A DNA stretch of 64,000 bases from the NCBI RefSeq assembly GCF_016785945.1, contig NZ_JAEMEF010000005.1, forward strand, positions 62,001 to 126,000, read 5' to 3'. Source of the stretch: Olleya sediminilitoris (lineage in GTDB: Bacteria; Bacteroidota; Bacteroidia; Flavobacteriales; Flavobacteriaceae). The notes beneath the pieces were generated by a model, which was given only the letters and a program-made list of their open reading frames with translations, was not told the origin of the DNA and made no database searches. Of the stretch, positions 45,486 to 55,100 are shown piece after piece (the stretch's first letter is position 1; every line of letters starts with the position of its first letter). A program made the translations under genes and the position numbers.

Positions 45486-46526
45486 TTAAATTTTTCTTAA
45501 TTCTACGCGTCTGTTTTTTGTGCGACCTTGTTCTGTAGTGTTATCTTCGATTGGTTTTGTTTGTCCAAAACCTTTACTTTTGAGTCTGTTGGCGTCTATT
45601 CCTTCATCAATAAGTGAAATTTGTACAGATTTTGCTCGGTTTTCGGATAATTTAAGATTTGATTTCTCATCACCAACATCATCTGTATGTCCTTCAATAC
45701 TAATTTTTAAATCTTTATTGTCTTTCATCATTTTAGTGATTTCATCAATGATTTCAAAAGATTCAGTTTTAATTCTTGATTTCCCTGTGTCAAAATTAAT
45801 GTGTAATGAAGCAAAACCTTTTGTTTCAATGTCATTTAAAATGTCTTTAGCAGTTACTTTTTCGATGGTTTGTTTAAAATTTTCTAATTCAACAACACCA
45901 ATATTTCCTGTTGACGTATCTGAATATATTTGAAACCCAATTTTTTTATCAACAGTCTTAAGGACATACATTCTGACTTTATCGTTAACCACATCACCAA
46001 CATAAAATTTATTCATGTGTGCATATTGTTCGTTTGGAGAGGTTCCCCAAGTTTTAATAAGTTCGTTTGGTATTTTTTTATCCGAAACTAGAACAGCTCC
46101 TATAGATTTAAGGTATTCTTCAATACTTTTATCAAATAAGTATTGGTTCCATTGTTTGCTATTTGGATCCATTTGAATACTCATTTTATCAACACGTCCT
46201 TCTAAATCAAAAAGTGTAGTTCCATCAAACATTTGTAGTTTATGAAATTCATAAGACTGAGTACCACTATTACTTTTGTTAGTCTTCATTGTTTTAGGAG
46301 GTGCAATATAAGGGTAGTCTCCAATGTCTTCAGTTGAGGTTGTGATATTATCCCAAGAAAACTTCGTGTCATTAGTTGTTGTTGGTTTTTCTGTAGAAGG
46401 TGAATCTGTTATTTTAGTTGTCGAAGTATTAACTGTTTTATTATCGTTAGTTATTATTTTTGTATCTTCTTTACAGGATAAAAAAAGTAGTGAAAGTGCT
46501 AGACTAGTGAAGATGATTTTTTTCAT
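45486..46526 (-). CDS. OmpA-family lipoprotein
   Basis: A 346-aa cell-envelope lipoprotein. The signal peptide ends in a lipobox (SLALSLLFLSCKED, Cys about 18). A Thr/Ser-rich linker follows, then an uncharacterised region, and a C-terminal OmpA peptidoglycan-binding domain (about 235-346) with INFDTGKSRIKTES, IEGHTDDVGDEKSNLKLSENRA and RVELRKI. Likely links the outer membrane to peptidoglycan. It leads the small membrane-protein gene. Confidence 0.88.
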   Translation of the reverse strand: MKKIIFTSLALSLLFLSCKEDTKIITNDNKTVNTSTTKITDSPSTEKPTTTNDTKFSWDNITTSTEDIGDYPYIAPPKTMKTNKSNSGTQSYEFHKLQMFDGTTLFDLEGRVDKMSIQMDPNSKQWNQYLFDKSIEEYLKSIGAVLVSDKKIPNELIKTWGTSPNEQYAHMNKFYVGDVVNDKVRMYVLKTVDKKIGFQIYSDTSTGNIGVVELENFKQTIEKVTAKDILNDIETKGFASLHINFDTGKSRIKTESFEIIDEITKMMKDNKDLKISIEGHTDDVGDEKSNLKLSENRAKSVQISLIDEGIDANRLKSKGFGQTKPIEDNTTEQGRTKNRRVELRKI

Positions 46527-46650
46527 TATTTTGGTTTGATTAAAGCGTATTTTTCTTTTTGCAAAATTTAAATCTAATTTAGTTTAAATATATGACATAA
46601 TCAAGCTATCAAATAATTACTGTTTTATTGTGTTTTTATTCTAAACCAAA

Positions 46651-46688
46651 AACACACAAACCGCTAATAAAAGCTAAGTTTGTGTGTT
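46651..46688 (-). terminator. Terminator hairpin downstream of aceA
   Basis: AACACACAAAC pairs with GTTTGTGTGTT around a 16-nt segment; on the minus strand a TTTTTGG tract follows. It lies 27 bp past the aceA stop. Confidence 0.7.
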
Positions 46689-46714
46689 GCATTAAAACTA
46701 AATTTAAATATTAA

Positions 46715-48346
46715 TTATACGACATCAGCAGTTTGTTTTTGAGTGATGTTTTTTTTTGTTTTAACTTCAAATTGATTGGAAGTGTTTTTTGTTCCACCAG
46801 CTTTTAAAGCCTTATCACCTGCAAAAAATGTTTTGTGGTCATCGCCAAGATCAGAACCTGCCATTCTTTGGTGTTTAACGCAAGCTACACCTTTACGTAT
46901 TTCTTGTCTTTGTACGTCTTTAACATAAGCAAGCATCCCTTGATCTCCAAAATATCCAGCGGTTAAATCATTCATGTGTAATGCGGTTGTGTGATATGTT
47001 GGTAAGGTAATTAAGTGATGGAATATTCCAGCGTCTCTTGCTCCATCCATTTGAAAGGTTTTAATTTTTTGGTCTGCTCTAAAACATAATTCAGTATTGT
47101 CGTACTCTGCATCCATTAGGTTGTTACGGTCGTAAGCAGTCATGTTTTCTCCTTCAGCAAGCATTTCTTCAAATACTTGATTGCGGAAGTTTAAAGTCCA
47201 GTTAAATGATGGTGAGTTATTGTAAACCAATTTAGCATTTGGAATGACCGCTTTTACTTGGTTTACCATGTTTGCAATTTGTTTTACATTAGGTGTAGGT
47301 GTTTCTATCCATAACAGATCTGCTCCGTTTTGTAAACTTGTAATACAGTCTAAAACGACACGTTCTATATTTGTGCCTTCTCTAAATTTATATAAACCAT
47401 TAGCTAATCTAACAGGACGTACCAATTTACCAGCTCTTTTAATTAAGACGTCGTTTTCTTTAGCTTCTGTAATGTCTATTTCTTCTGCTTCAACAAAATC
47501 TAAATATTTTGAAGCTAAATCACCAGGCTCTTGGCTAACAGGAAGTTTTTGAGTTAAACCTGCACCTTCAGAATCTGTTCTAGCTACAATTACACCTTCA
47601 TCGACACCTAGCTCTAAAAACGCATACCTTACAGCATTTAGTTTGGCTATAAAATCTTCATGAGGCACTGTTACTTTTCCGTCTTGGTGACCACATTGTT
47701 TAGCGTCAGATACTTGGTTTTCTATTTGTATAGCACAAGCTCCAGCTTGAATCATTTTTTTTGCTAACAAGTAGGTTGCTTCTTCATTACCAAAACCAGC
47801 ATCAATATCTGCAATAATAGGAACAACATGTGTTTCAAAATTATCAATTTGAGCCTGTACGTCTTCGCCATTTTCTAGTCTTCTAAATAAGTCGTTTAAC
47901 TCAATAGCATCAGCCTGACGTAAAAAATCATAGATCTCTGCTATTAAATTTGGTACTGCAGTTTTTTCATGCATAGACTGATCTGGTAAAGGTCCAAATT
48001 CAGATCTTAATGCAGCTACCATCCAACCAGATAAGTATAAGTACCTTTTATTAGTAGTATTGTGGTGTTTTTTTATAGCAATCATTTTTTGCTGTGCCAC
48101 AAAACCATGCCAGCATCCTAAAGATTGTGTGTATTTTGAGTTATCTGCATCATATTCATCCATATCTTTTCTCATAATTGCTGCGGTATATTTTGCAATT
48201 TCGATTCCAGATTTAAATTGATTTTGTGTATACATTCTTGCTGCACTTTCAGGATTTATAGCATTCCAAGTGGTGCCAAATTTTGCTTTAAGTTGCCTTA
48301 CTGTATCTAAAGCTGAGCCATAATTTGTTTGTGATAAATTTTTCAT
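46715..48346 (-). CDS. aceA: Isocitrate lyase
   Basis: Cleaves isocitrate to glyoxylate and succinate, the first step of the glyoxylate shunt, allowing growth on acetate or fatty acids. At 543 aa it is longer than the E. coli enzyme (434) and of the longer class. Motifs: PIIADIDAGFGNEEATYLL (Mg2+ binding, residues 176-194), the catalytic QCGHQDGK with Cys218 (KKCGHxGGK in E. coli), and NNSPSFNW (about 365). An extra stretch separates the catalytic region from the C-terminus. It follows aceB 73 bp later, so the two are probably one operon. Confidence 0.95.
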   Translation of the reverse strand: MKNLSQTNYGSALDTVRQLKAKFGTTWNAINPESAARMYTQNQFKSGIEIAKYTAAIMRKDMDEYDADNSKYTQSLGCWHGFVAQQKMIAIKKHHNTTNKRYLYLSGWMVAALRSEFGPLPDQSMHEKTAVPNLIAEIYDFLRQADAIELNDLFRRLENGEDVQAQIDNFETHVVPIIADIDAGFGNEEATYLLAKKMIQAGACAIQIENQVSDAKQCGHQDGKVTVPHEDFIAKLNAVRYAFLELGVDEGVIVARTDSEGAGLTQKLPVSQEPGDLASKYLDFVEAEEIDITEAKENDVLIKRAGKLVRPVRLANGLYKFREGTNIERVVLDCITSLQNGADLLWIETPTPNVKQIANMVNQVKAVIPNAKLVYNNSPSFNWTLNFRNQVFEEMLAEGENMTAYDRNNLMDAEYDNTELCFRADQKIKTFQMDGARDAGIFHHLITLPTYHTTALHMNDLTAGYFGDQGMLAYVKDVQRQEIRKGVACVKHQRMAGSDLGDDHKTFFAGDKALKAGGTKNTSNQFEVKTKKNITQKQTADVV

Positions 48347-48380
48347 AATTTTGTGATACGTTATTTATTATTAATAATTA

Positions 48381-48421
48381 GATCCTGTTGATTGTTGCCG
48401 CAATCGCAGGATTGTTTTTTT
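48381..48421 (+). terminator. Hairpin with T tract between aceB and aceA, oriented against the genes
   Basis: ATCCTG/CAGGAT enclosing GATTG/CAATC around TTGCCG, followed by TTGTTTTTTT on the plus strand. On the gene strand no U tract follows, so it can end antisense transcription, or act as an mRNA processing or stability element between aceB and aceA. Confidence 0.45.
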
Positions 48422-50018
48422 ATATGTATTGGTAAGCAGGAAGCGTTAAAAATTCTTCAAATTTGTCTGCTAAAACTAATTTGTCAAATAAGTCTATAGC
48501 TAATTTAAATTTGGTGTCTTTAATATTTTCCTCACCAATTTCGGTTAATATTTTTTCTACTTCATCATTAAAAAGGGTGACATAAAGTTTCATGTCAAAC
48601 GCACGTCCATCTTCTAAGATAACTTCGTTTTTTAGCCATTGCCAAACTTGTGTTCTAGAGATTTCAGCAGTAGCTGCATCTTCCATTAAGTTATAAAGTG
48701 CGACTGCACCATGACCTCTTAACCAAGCTTCGGTATATAAAATTCCGACATTAATATTTTTTCTAATTCCAGCTTCAGTAACAGTACCTTTTGGAACTTC
48801 CACTAAATCTTTTTCTGTAATACTTATGTCGTCACGTGTCACGTGTAATTGGTTTGGTGTTGGCATGTGTTTGTTAAATTCGGTTAAGGCAACATCTACT
48901 AATGCAGGATGTGCAACCCAAGTCCCATCATGTCCATTTTTAACTTCACGCTCTTTGTCTTTTCTTACTTTTTCAAGCGCTGCTAAATTTGCATATTCGT
49001 CATTTTTAATAGGTATTTGTGCAGCCATTCCACCAATAGCTAAAATGCCTCTTTTGTGACAACGTTGTATCACTAATTTTGAATACGCATCCATAAATGG
49101 TGTTGTCATAGTAACCTGATCACGATTAGGGACTACAAAGTTTGGGTGATTTCTGAATTTTTTGATGTAAGAAAAAATGTAATCCCAACGTCCACAGTTC
49201 AATCCAACAATATGTTCCTTTAATTCGTAAATAATTTCGTCAAGCTGAAAACTTGCAGTGATGGTTTCGACTAAAACAGTAGCTTTAAATGTACCTTCTT
49301 TTACTTTCAGGTATTCTTCTGCAAAAGTAAATACGTCATTCCACCATCTAGCCTCTAAGTAATGCTCCAATTTTGGTAAATAGAAGTAAGGTGCAGTATT
49401 ATTTTTTAGTAATGTTTTTGTGTTATGAAACACGTATAAGCCAAAATCTATTAAACTACCAGAAGCTTCTTGTTTATCAAATGTAATGTGTCTTTCATTA
49501 AGATGTAACCCTCTTGGTCTAACTAATAATACAGCAGTTTCTGGCTTTAGTTGATAGGTTTTATTCTTTTTAGTATCTACTAATGTTATGGTTTTATTGT
49601 TAGCATCCATTAGGTTTTTTTGACCTTCGATGTTATTTTTCCAACTTGGAGCATTGCTGTCTTCAAGGTCTGCCATAAAGGTTTTTGCACCAGAATTTAA
49701 TGCATTAATAACCATCTTTCTATTTACAGGACCTGTAATTTCTACACGCCTATCTTGTAAATCTTTTGGTATTGGATTTGCTGTCCATTCAGCGGTTCTA
49801 ACGGATTCAGTTTCTTTTGGAAATTCAGGAAATTGACCTTTATCAAAAATTGCTTGTTGTTTGACACGCTCATCTAATAATTCTAATCTTCGATTGTTGA
49901 ATTTTTCATGTAAAGCTGTTAAAAAAACTAAGGCTTCATCTGTTAAGATTTCTGGGTAGTAATTTGTAACGTCTCTAGAGAATGTAATTTTTGGTTGTTT
50001 TAAAAGAGTGTTTTCCAT
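48420..50018 (-). CDS. aceB: Malate synthase A
   Basis: Condenses glyoxylate and acetyl-CoA to malate, the second step of the glyoxylate shunt. The 532-aa product has the malate-synthase signature LNCGRWDYIFSYIKKF and the catalytic-region motifs FMADLEDSNAPSWKN and RPRGLHLNERH. The start at 50018 is preferred: a -7 box at 50040-50047 overlaps the longer start at 50042. It is divergent from a RamB/ScfR-like regulator; the promoter region holds TTCGC direct repeats and a palindrome. Confidence 0.95.
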   Translation of the reverse strand: MENTLLKQPKITFSRDVTNYYPEILTDEALVFLTALHEKFNNRRLELLDERVKQQAIFDKGQFPEFPKETESVRTAEWTANPIPKDLQDRRVEITGPVNRKMVINALNSGAKTFMADLEDSNAPSWKNNIEGQKNLMDANNKTITLVDTKKNKTYQLKPETAVLLVRPRGLHLNERHITFDKQEASGSLIDFGLYVFHNTKTLLKNNTAPYFYLPKLEHYLEARWWNDVFTFAEEYLKVKEGTFKATVLVETITASFQLDEIIYELKEHIVGLNCGRWDYIFSYIKKFRNHPNFVVPNRDQVTMTTPFMDAYSKLVIQRCHKRGILAIGGMAAQIPIKNDEYANLAALEKVRKDKEREVKNGHDGTWVAHPALVDVALTEFNKHMPTPNQLHVTRDDISITEKDLVEVPKGTVTEAGIRKNINVGILYTEAWLRGHGAVALYNLMEDAATAEISRTQVWQWLKNEVILEDGRAFDMKLYVTLFNDEVEKILTEIGEENIKDTKFKLAIDLFDKLVLADKFEEFLTLPAYQYI

Positions 50019-50039
50019 GGTGTTATGATTTTTATATGA

Positions 50040-50070
50040 CAATATTAAAACAAAGAATTGAATAAAACAA
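50040..50070 (-). promoter_or_regulatory. Promoter of aceB-aceA (TTG-N20-TAATATTG)
   Basis: Minus-strand -33 TTG (50068-50070) and -7 TAATATTG (50040-50047, one mismatch to TAnnTTTG) with 20-bp spacing, about 22 bp before the aceB ATG. The 14-bp palindrome at 50070-50083 touches the -33 box. Confidence 0.5.
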
Positions 50071-50124
50071 GCGAACGTTCGCTAAAAATGTTTTTTCGCC
50101 AAAATAGAATATTCGCAAAAAATG
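50070..50124. promoter_or_regulatory. Operator array: palindrome AGCGAACGTTCGCT and three TTCGCnAAAA repeats
   Basis: A perfect 14-bp palindrome (50070-50083) overlaps the first of three direct repeats: TTCGCTAAAAATG (50078), TTCGCCAAAATAG (50095) and TTCGCAAAAAATG (50112). The repeat starts are exactly 17 bp apart. The array fills the space between the aceB -33 box and the regulator's -7 box, so a bound protein could control both directions. Confidence 0.6.
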
Positions 50125-50125
50125 C

Positions 50126-50133
50126 TATATTTG
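50126..50133 (+). promoter_or_regulatory. Promoter -7 box TATATTTG of the aceBA-divergent regulator
   Basis: Exact match to TAnnTTTG, 5 bp upstream of ATG 50139, directly after the third TTCGC repeat. It places the regulator under the same operator array. Confidence 0.65.
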
Positions 50134-50138
50134 TATTT

Positions 50139-51614
50139 ATGGAAGAAGATTACATAAAACTAATATTTGGATTAAAGCTAAAGCAGATAAGGACTGATAA
50201 GAATTTATCCTTATTAGGATTGTCTAAACTTTCAGGTTTGTCAAAGTCCTATTTGAACGAAATAGAAAACGGAAAAAAATATCCAAAACCTGACAAGATT
50301 GCTATACTTTCTGAAAAATTGGATGTACCCTATGACCAAATGGTGTCTCTTAAATTGGACAAAAATTTGGCTCCAATTGGTGATCTGTTACAGTCAAAAA
50401 TTTTAAAAGAAATTCCTTTAGAACTTTTTGGAATTAAAGAAAGTAACCTGATAGATATCGTTGCTAATGCACCAGCTAAAGTCAATGCATTTATTAGCAC
50501 AATTATTGAAATTGCACAGAATTATAACTTTAGTAGAGAAAGTTTTTATTTAGCTTCTGTACGATCGTTTCAAGAAGCAAATAATAATTATTTTGAAAAC
50601 TTAGAGCAAAGTGTCTTGAAATTTGCGGAAGCCTACCATATAGATTTAAATGAAACAATTACATCTAAAGATTTAGAGGAGGTTTTAGTTGAAGAATATG
50701 GTTATACAATTGAAGCCAATGAGCTTAGTAAATATGAAGCTTTGGGTAATTTAAGGTCTATGTTTGTGCCTAAAACCAAAACTTTATTGTTAGCTAATGA
50801 AATTGATGAGCCTCAAAGAACCTTTATCTATGCAAAGGAATTAGCTTATAATTTTTTAAAAATAGAACAACGTTTATATACGTTTCCTTGGATAAAATTT
50901 GACACCTTTGATCAGGTTTTAAACAATTTTTATGCGTCTTATTTTGCGGGAGCTTTAATTATACCAAGCGCAAAAATTATTTCCCAATTAAACCATATTT
51001 TTGAAAAAGAAACTTTTGATGCTTCATTATTTTTAAAGGCTATTGATAGTTACAATGCATCACCAGAATCGTTTTATCAACGTTTGACTAATGTTATACC
51101 CAAAGCATTTAATATTCAGAATTTGTTTTTTTTGAGGTTTACGCATAAAGCTAATAGTAAAAACTTTTATTTAAAAAAAGAATTACATTTATCACACCAA
51201 CAATCTCCTCATGCAAATGAAACTAATGAGCATTACTGTAGACGTTGGGTGTCTTTAAAAATGCTAAAGGATATTAGTAAAAGTAAATCAGACCATGTTT
51301 TTGATTATCAAATTTCTAATTATAAAGACGATGGTGTAAAATACTTGGTGTTGTCATCTGCAACTAAAGATCCTTTTAAAGAGAATCATTACCGAAATAT
51401 TACAATAGGTTTGTTAATTAATAGACAATTACAACGTAAGGTTAATTTTTTACAAGATGAAATTATAGAAACCAAAAATGTAGGTGTGACTTGTGAGCGT
51501 TGTGCTATTAAAGACTGTAAGGATAGGGAAGTGCCTGCGGTTTTTTTAGAGAAAAAAGCAAAAAACAAAAAAATGGAATCTATAGTAAGTGAATTAACCA
51601 CTAAGTTTTCTTAA
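50139..51614 (+). CDS. RamB/ScfR-like regulator (XRE HTH plus IrrE-like domain)
   Basis: A 491-aa regulator divergent from aceB-aceA. Residues about 10-65 are an XRE helix-turn-helix (LKQIRTDKNLSLLGLSKLSG then YLNEIENGKKYPKPDK). The middle (about 165-330) is an IrrE/DUF955-like domain whose zinc-protease HExxH position reads YAKELAYN, so it is probably a non-catalytic sensor. The C-terminus has cysteines TCERCAIKDCKD, as in short-chain fatty-acyl regulators. In Corynebacterium the related RamB controls aceA/aceB; the arrangement suggests the same here. The 27 codons upstream in frame lie across the operators and are excluded. Confidence 0.85.
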   Translation: MEEDYIKLIFGLKLKQIRTDKNLSLLGLSKLSGLSKSYLNEIENGKKYPKPDKIAILSEKLDVPYDQMVSLKLDKNLAPIGDLLQSKILKEIPLELFGIKESNLIDIVANAPAKVNAFISTIIEIAQNYNFSRESFYLASVRSFQEANNNYFENLEQSVLKFAEAYHIDLNETITSKDLEEVLVEEYGYTIEANELSKYEALGNLRSMFVPKTKTLLLANEIDEPQRTFIYAKELAYNFLKIEQRLYTFPWIKFDTFDQVLNNFYASYFAGALIIPSAKIISQLNHIFEKETFDASLFLKAIDSYNASPESFYQRLTNVIPKAFNIQNLFFLRFTHKANSKNFYLKKELHLSHQQSPHANETNEHYCRRWVSLKMLKDISKSKSDHVFDYQISNYKDDGVKYLVLSSATKDPFKENHYRNITIGLLINRQLQRKVNFLQDEIIETKNVGVTCERCAIKDCKDREVPAVFLEKKAKNKKMESIVSELTTKFS

Positions 51615-51630
51615 AACCTACTCGTATAAT

Positions 51631-52047
51631 TTATACTAATGAGCCATAAATAAATCTGGAGGCTAAGGATTTACCAAAGAAGAATGCCGAAATAGCTAAA
51701 ATACCATCACTTAGAGAAAACCATAGTTCTTTAGGAAGCATAACAATTGTCGTAATTGTAGCAATAACCATTAATCCACCAACAATGTATGAAGGTATTA
51801 TGCTTGTCTTAGAAATTATTCCTGCAATGGTCATACCTGTTATAATGCCAAGAAAATGAGCAATTACAACAAACACTTTGGCGCCTATTGGTATTAAATG
51901 CATATTAGCTTTAATAGATTCCATATTATTTGGATCAATAGTCTCTGGTAATGGGTATAAATTATGACCAAGTAGTGTTTCAAAAATGTAAACTGTAACA
52001 GCTGCTACAATAAATCCAACGATGGTTGCTAGTATATTTTTAAGCAT
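51631..52047 (-). CDS. Four-helix membrane protein of unknown function
   Basis: A 138-aa protein with about four hydrophobic segments: LKNILATIVGFIVAAVTVYI, KVFVVIAHFLGIITGMTIAG, SYIVGGLMVIATITTIVM and SLSDGILAISAFFFGK. Not recognised. It is convergent with the regulator gene, 16 bp apart, with no obvious terminator between them, and precedes the secA terminator on the minus strand. Confidence 0.65.
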   Translation of the reverse strand: MLKNILATIVGFIVAAVTVYIFETLLGHNLYPLPETIDPNNMESIKANMHLIPIGAKVFVVIAHFLGIITGMTIAGIISKTSIIPSYIVGGLMVIATITTIVMLPKELWFSLSDGILAISAFFFGKSLASRFIYGSLV

Positions 52048-52086
52048 GATATTAAGTTTGAGACGTTAGTTAGTAATTAAATTTAC

Positions 52087-52119
52087 AAAAAAATCCTAAA
52101 GCTTTCACTTTAGGATTTT
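52087..52119 (-). terminator. Intrinsic terminator of secA
   Basis: AAAATCCTAAAG pairs with CTTTAGGATTTT around CTTTCA, with an A tract upstream that gives a U tract on the minus strand; 22 bp past the secA stop. Confidence 0.9.
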
Positions 52120-52141
52120 AATTATTTTACAGTATATATTT

Positions 52142-55100
52142 TTATTCGTTAACTAAAACCCATTCTCCTTTGTTAATTAAAGGTTCCGCTTGTTTATATT
52201 TTACTGTTTTACTTTCTCCAGTAATAATATGCTTGATATTTACTTTGTCATTACGACCAATTTTAGGTTGATCTCTAACAATAGTTTCTACTACTTGTTG
52301 TTGAGGTTGTGTGTTACTTGCTGCTCTGTTTTGTGCAGCACGCTCATCTAAGTTTTGTATTTCTTCTTTTTGTGTTTGAAGATTGTCTTTTTTACGTACT
52401 TCTCTGGCTTCACTAATAGCGTTAGTTGTTTCGGTAGGTAATTCTCCTTTAAATAAGAAAGAAATAACGTCCTTATTAACTTGGTCAATCATAGCTTTAA
52501 ATAACTCAAAAGCTTCAAATTTATAAATTAATAAAGGGTCTTTTTGTTCGTGTACAGCTAATTGTACAGATTGTTTAAGCTCGTCCATTTTGCGTAAATG
52601 CGTTTTCCAGGCATCATCAATAATAGCAAGAGATATGTTTTTTTCAAAATCGGTAACTAATTGTTTTCCTTTAGTTTGATAAGCTTTTTCTAAATCTGTT
52701 ACAACTTGTATGTTTTTAACACCATCAGTAAAAGGAACTACAATGCGTTTGTATTGGTCACGTTGATTTTCGTATACGTTTTCAATAACAGGAAATGCTA
52801 TGTCTGCATTACGCTCCATTTTTTCTTTATAATGATCAAAGCCAGCTTTGTAAATGGTTTGAGCAATAGCTAAAGGTGTCATTTTATTAAACTCTGCTTC
52901 TGTAATAGGAGAAGACATTGAGAAGAATCTGATTAATTCAAATTCAAAATTCTTAAAGTCATTAGCAGCTTTGTTAGATTCTGCAATACCTTCTGAAGTA
53001 TCATAAATCATGTTTGCTAAATCCACACGAAGACGTTCTCCAAATAAGGCATTGTAACGACGTTTGTATACAACTTCACGTTGAGAGTTCATAACATCAT
53101 CATACTCTAATAAACGCTTACGAACACCAAATTGGTTTTCTTCAACTTTTTTCTGAGCACGCTCTATAGATTTTGAAATCATAGAATGTTGAATGACTTC
53201 ACCTTCTTGTAATCCCATTCTATCCATCATCTTAGCGATACGCTCTGATCCAAATAATCGCATTAAATTATCTTCAAGCGACACGTAAAATTGAGAGCTT
53301 CCTGGATCTCCTTGACGACCTGCACGACCACGTAACTGTCTGTCTACACGTCTAGAATCATGACGTTCTGTACCAATGATGGCTAAACCACCAGCAGCTT
53401 TAACTTCGTCACTTAATTTAATATCTGTACCACGTCCAGCCATATTGGTTGCTATGGTAACTTGACCTGCTTTACCAGCTTGGTCAACTATTTCTGCTTC
53501 TTTTTTGTGTTGTTTGGCGTTAAGTACGTTGTGAGGTACTTTTCTAATAGATAACATTTTACCTAAAAGTTCTGAAATTTCGACACTAGTCGTACCAATT
53601 AATACAGGACGTCCAGCTGCAGAAAGTTTAGTAACTTCTTCAATAACTGCATTATATTTTTCACGCTTAGTTTTGTAAACTAAATCTTGTCTATCATCTC
53701 TAGCAATTGGTCTGTTGGTAGGGATTTCTACTACATCTAATTCGTAAATTTCCCAGAATTCTCCAGCTTCTGTAACAGCAGTACCTGTCATACCAGATAG
53801 CTTTTTGTACATTCTGAAGTAATTTTGAAGCGTTACCGTTGCAAAGGTTTGGGTTGCGTCTTCAATTTTTACGTTTTCTTTGGCTTCAATTGCTTGGTGT
53901 AATCCATCGCTATAACGACGACCATCCATGATACGACCAGTTTGCTCGTCTACAATCATAACTTTATTATCCATGACCACATATTGTGTGTCTTTTTCAA
54001 ATAAAGCATAAGCTTTAAGTAATTGATTTAATGTGTGAATACGCTCTGACTTGATTCCGAAATCACGAAATAAATCTTCTTTAAGATTAGCTTCTTCTTC
54101 CGACGATAAGTTTTGAGCTTCAATTTTTGCAATTTCAACACCAATTTCTGGCATTACAAAAAAGTCAGGATTATCTTTTCCAGATAAATAATCAACCCCT
54201 TTATCAGTTAATTCTATCTGATTATTTTTTTCTTCAATAACATAGTACAGTTCTGCATCAATCTTAGGCATTTCGCGATTGTTGTCCTGTATGTAATAGT
54301 TTTCGGTTTTTTGAAGAATTTGTTTTACACCTTCTTCACTTAAAAACTTAATTAGGGCTTTGTTTTTAGGAATACCTCTATAAACACGTAGTAGTTTAAA
54401 ACCACCTTCTTTAGTGTCACCTTCGGCAATAAGTTTTTTAGCTTCTACTAAAACTTGAGTTAAATATTTACGTTGTGTATTAACTATATCGTCTACTTTT
54501 GGCTTAAGCTCAGTAAACTCATGTACGTCTCCTTTTGGTATTGGACCAGAAATAATTAACGGTGTACGTGCGTCATCTACTAATACAGAATCGACCTCAT
54601 CCACAATTGCATAATGGTGTGGACGTTGCACTAAATCTCCTGGTGCATGTGCCATATTATCACGAAGGTAGTCAAAACCAAACTCGTTATTGGTACCATA
54701 AGTGATGTCTGCGTTGTATGCTTTGCGACGTGCATCACTATTAGGTTGGTGGTAATCTATACAGTCAATACTTAAACCATGGAAGTTAAATATTGGAGCC
54801 ATCCATGCGCTATCACGTTTTGCTAAATAGTCGTTTACAGTTACTAAGTGTACACCTTTACCAGCTAACGCATTAAGGTAAACAGGCAATGTTGCTACTA
54901 AGGTTTTACCTTCACCAGTTTGCATCTCGGCAATTTTACCTTGGTGCATTGCTACACCACCAATAAGTTGTACATCATAATGTACCATGTCCCAAGTTAT
55001 AGCTTTACCAGCAGCATCCCAAGAGTTAGACCAAGTTGCTTTGTCGCCTTCAAGGGTTACAAAATCTTTGTCTCCAGATAGGTTTCTGTCAAATTCATTT

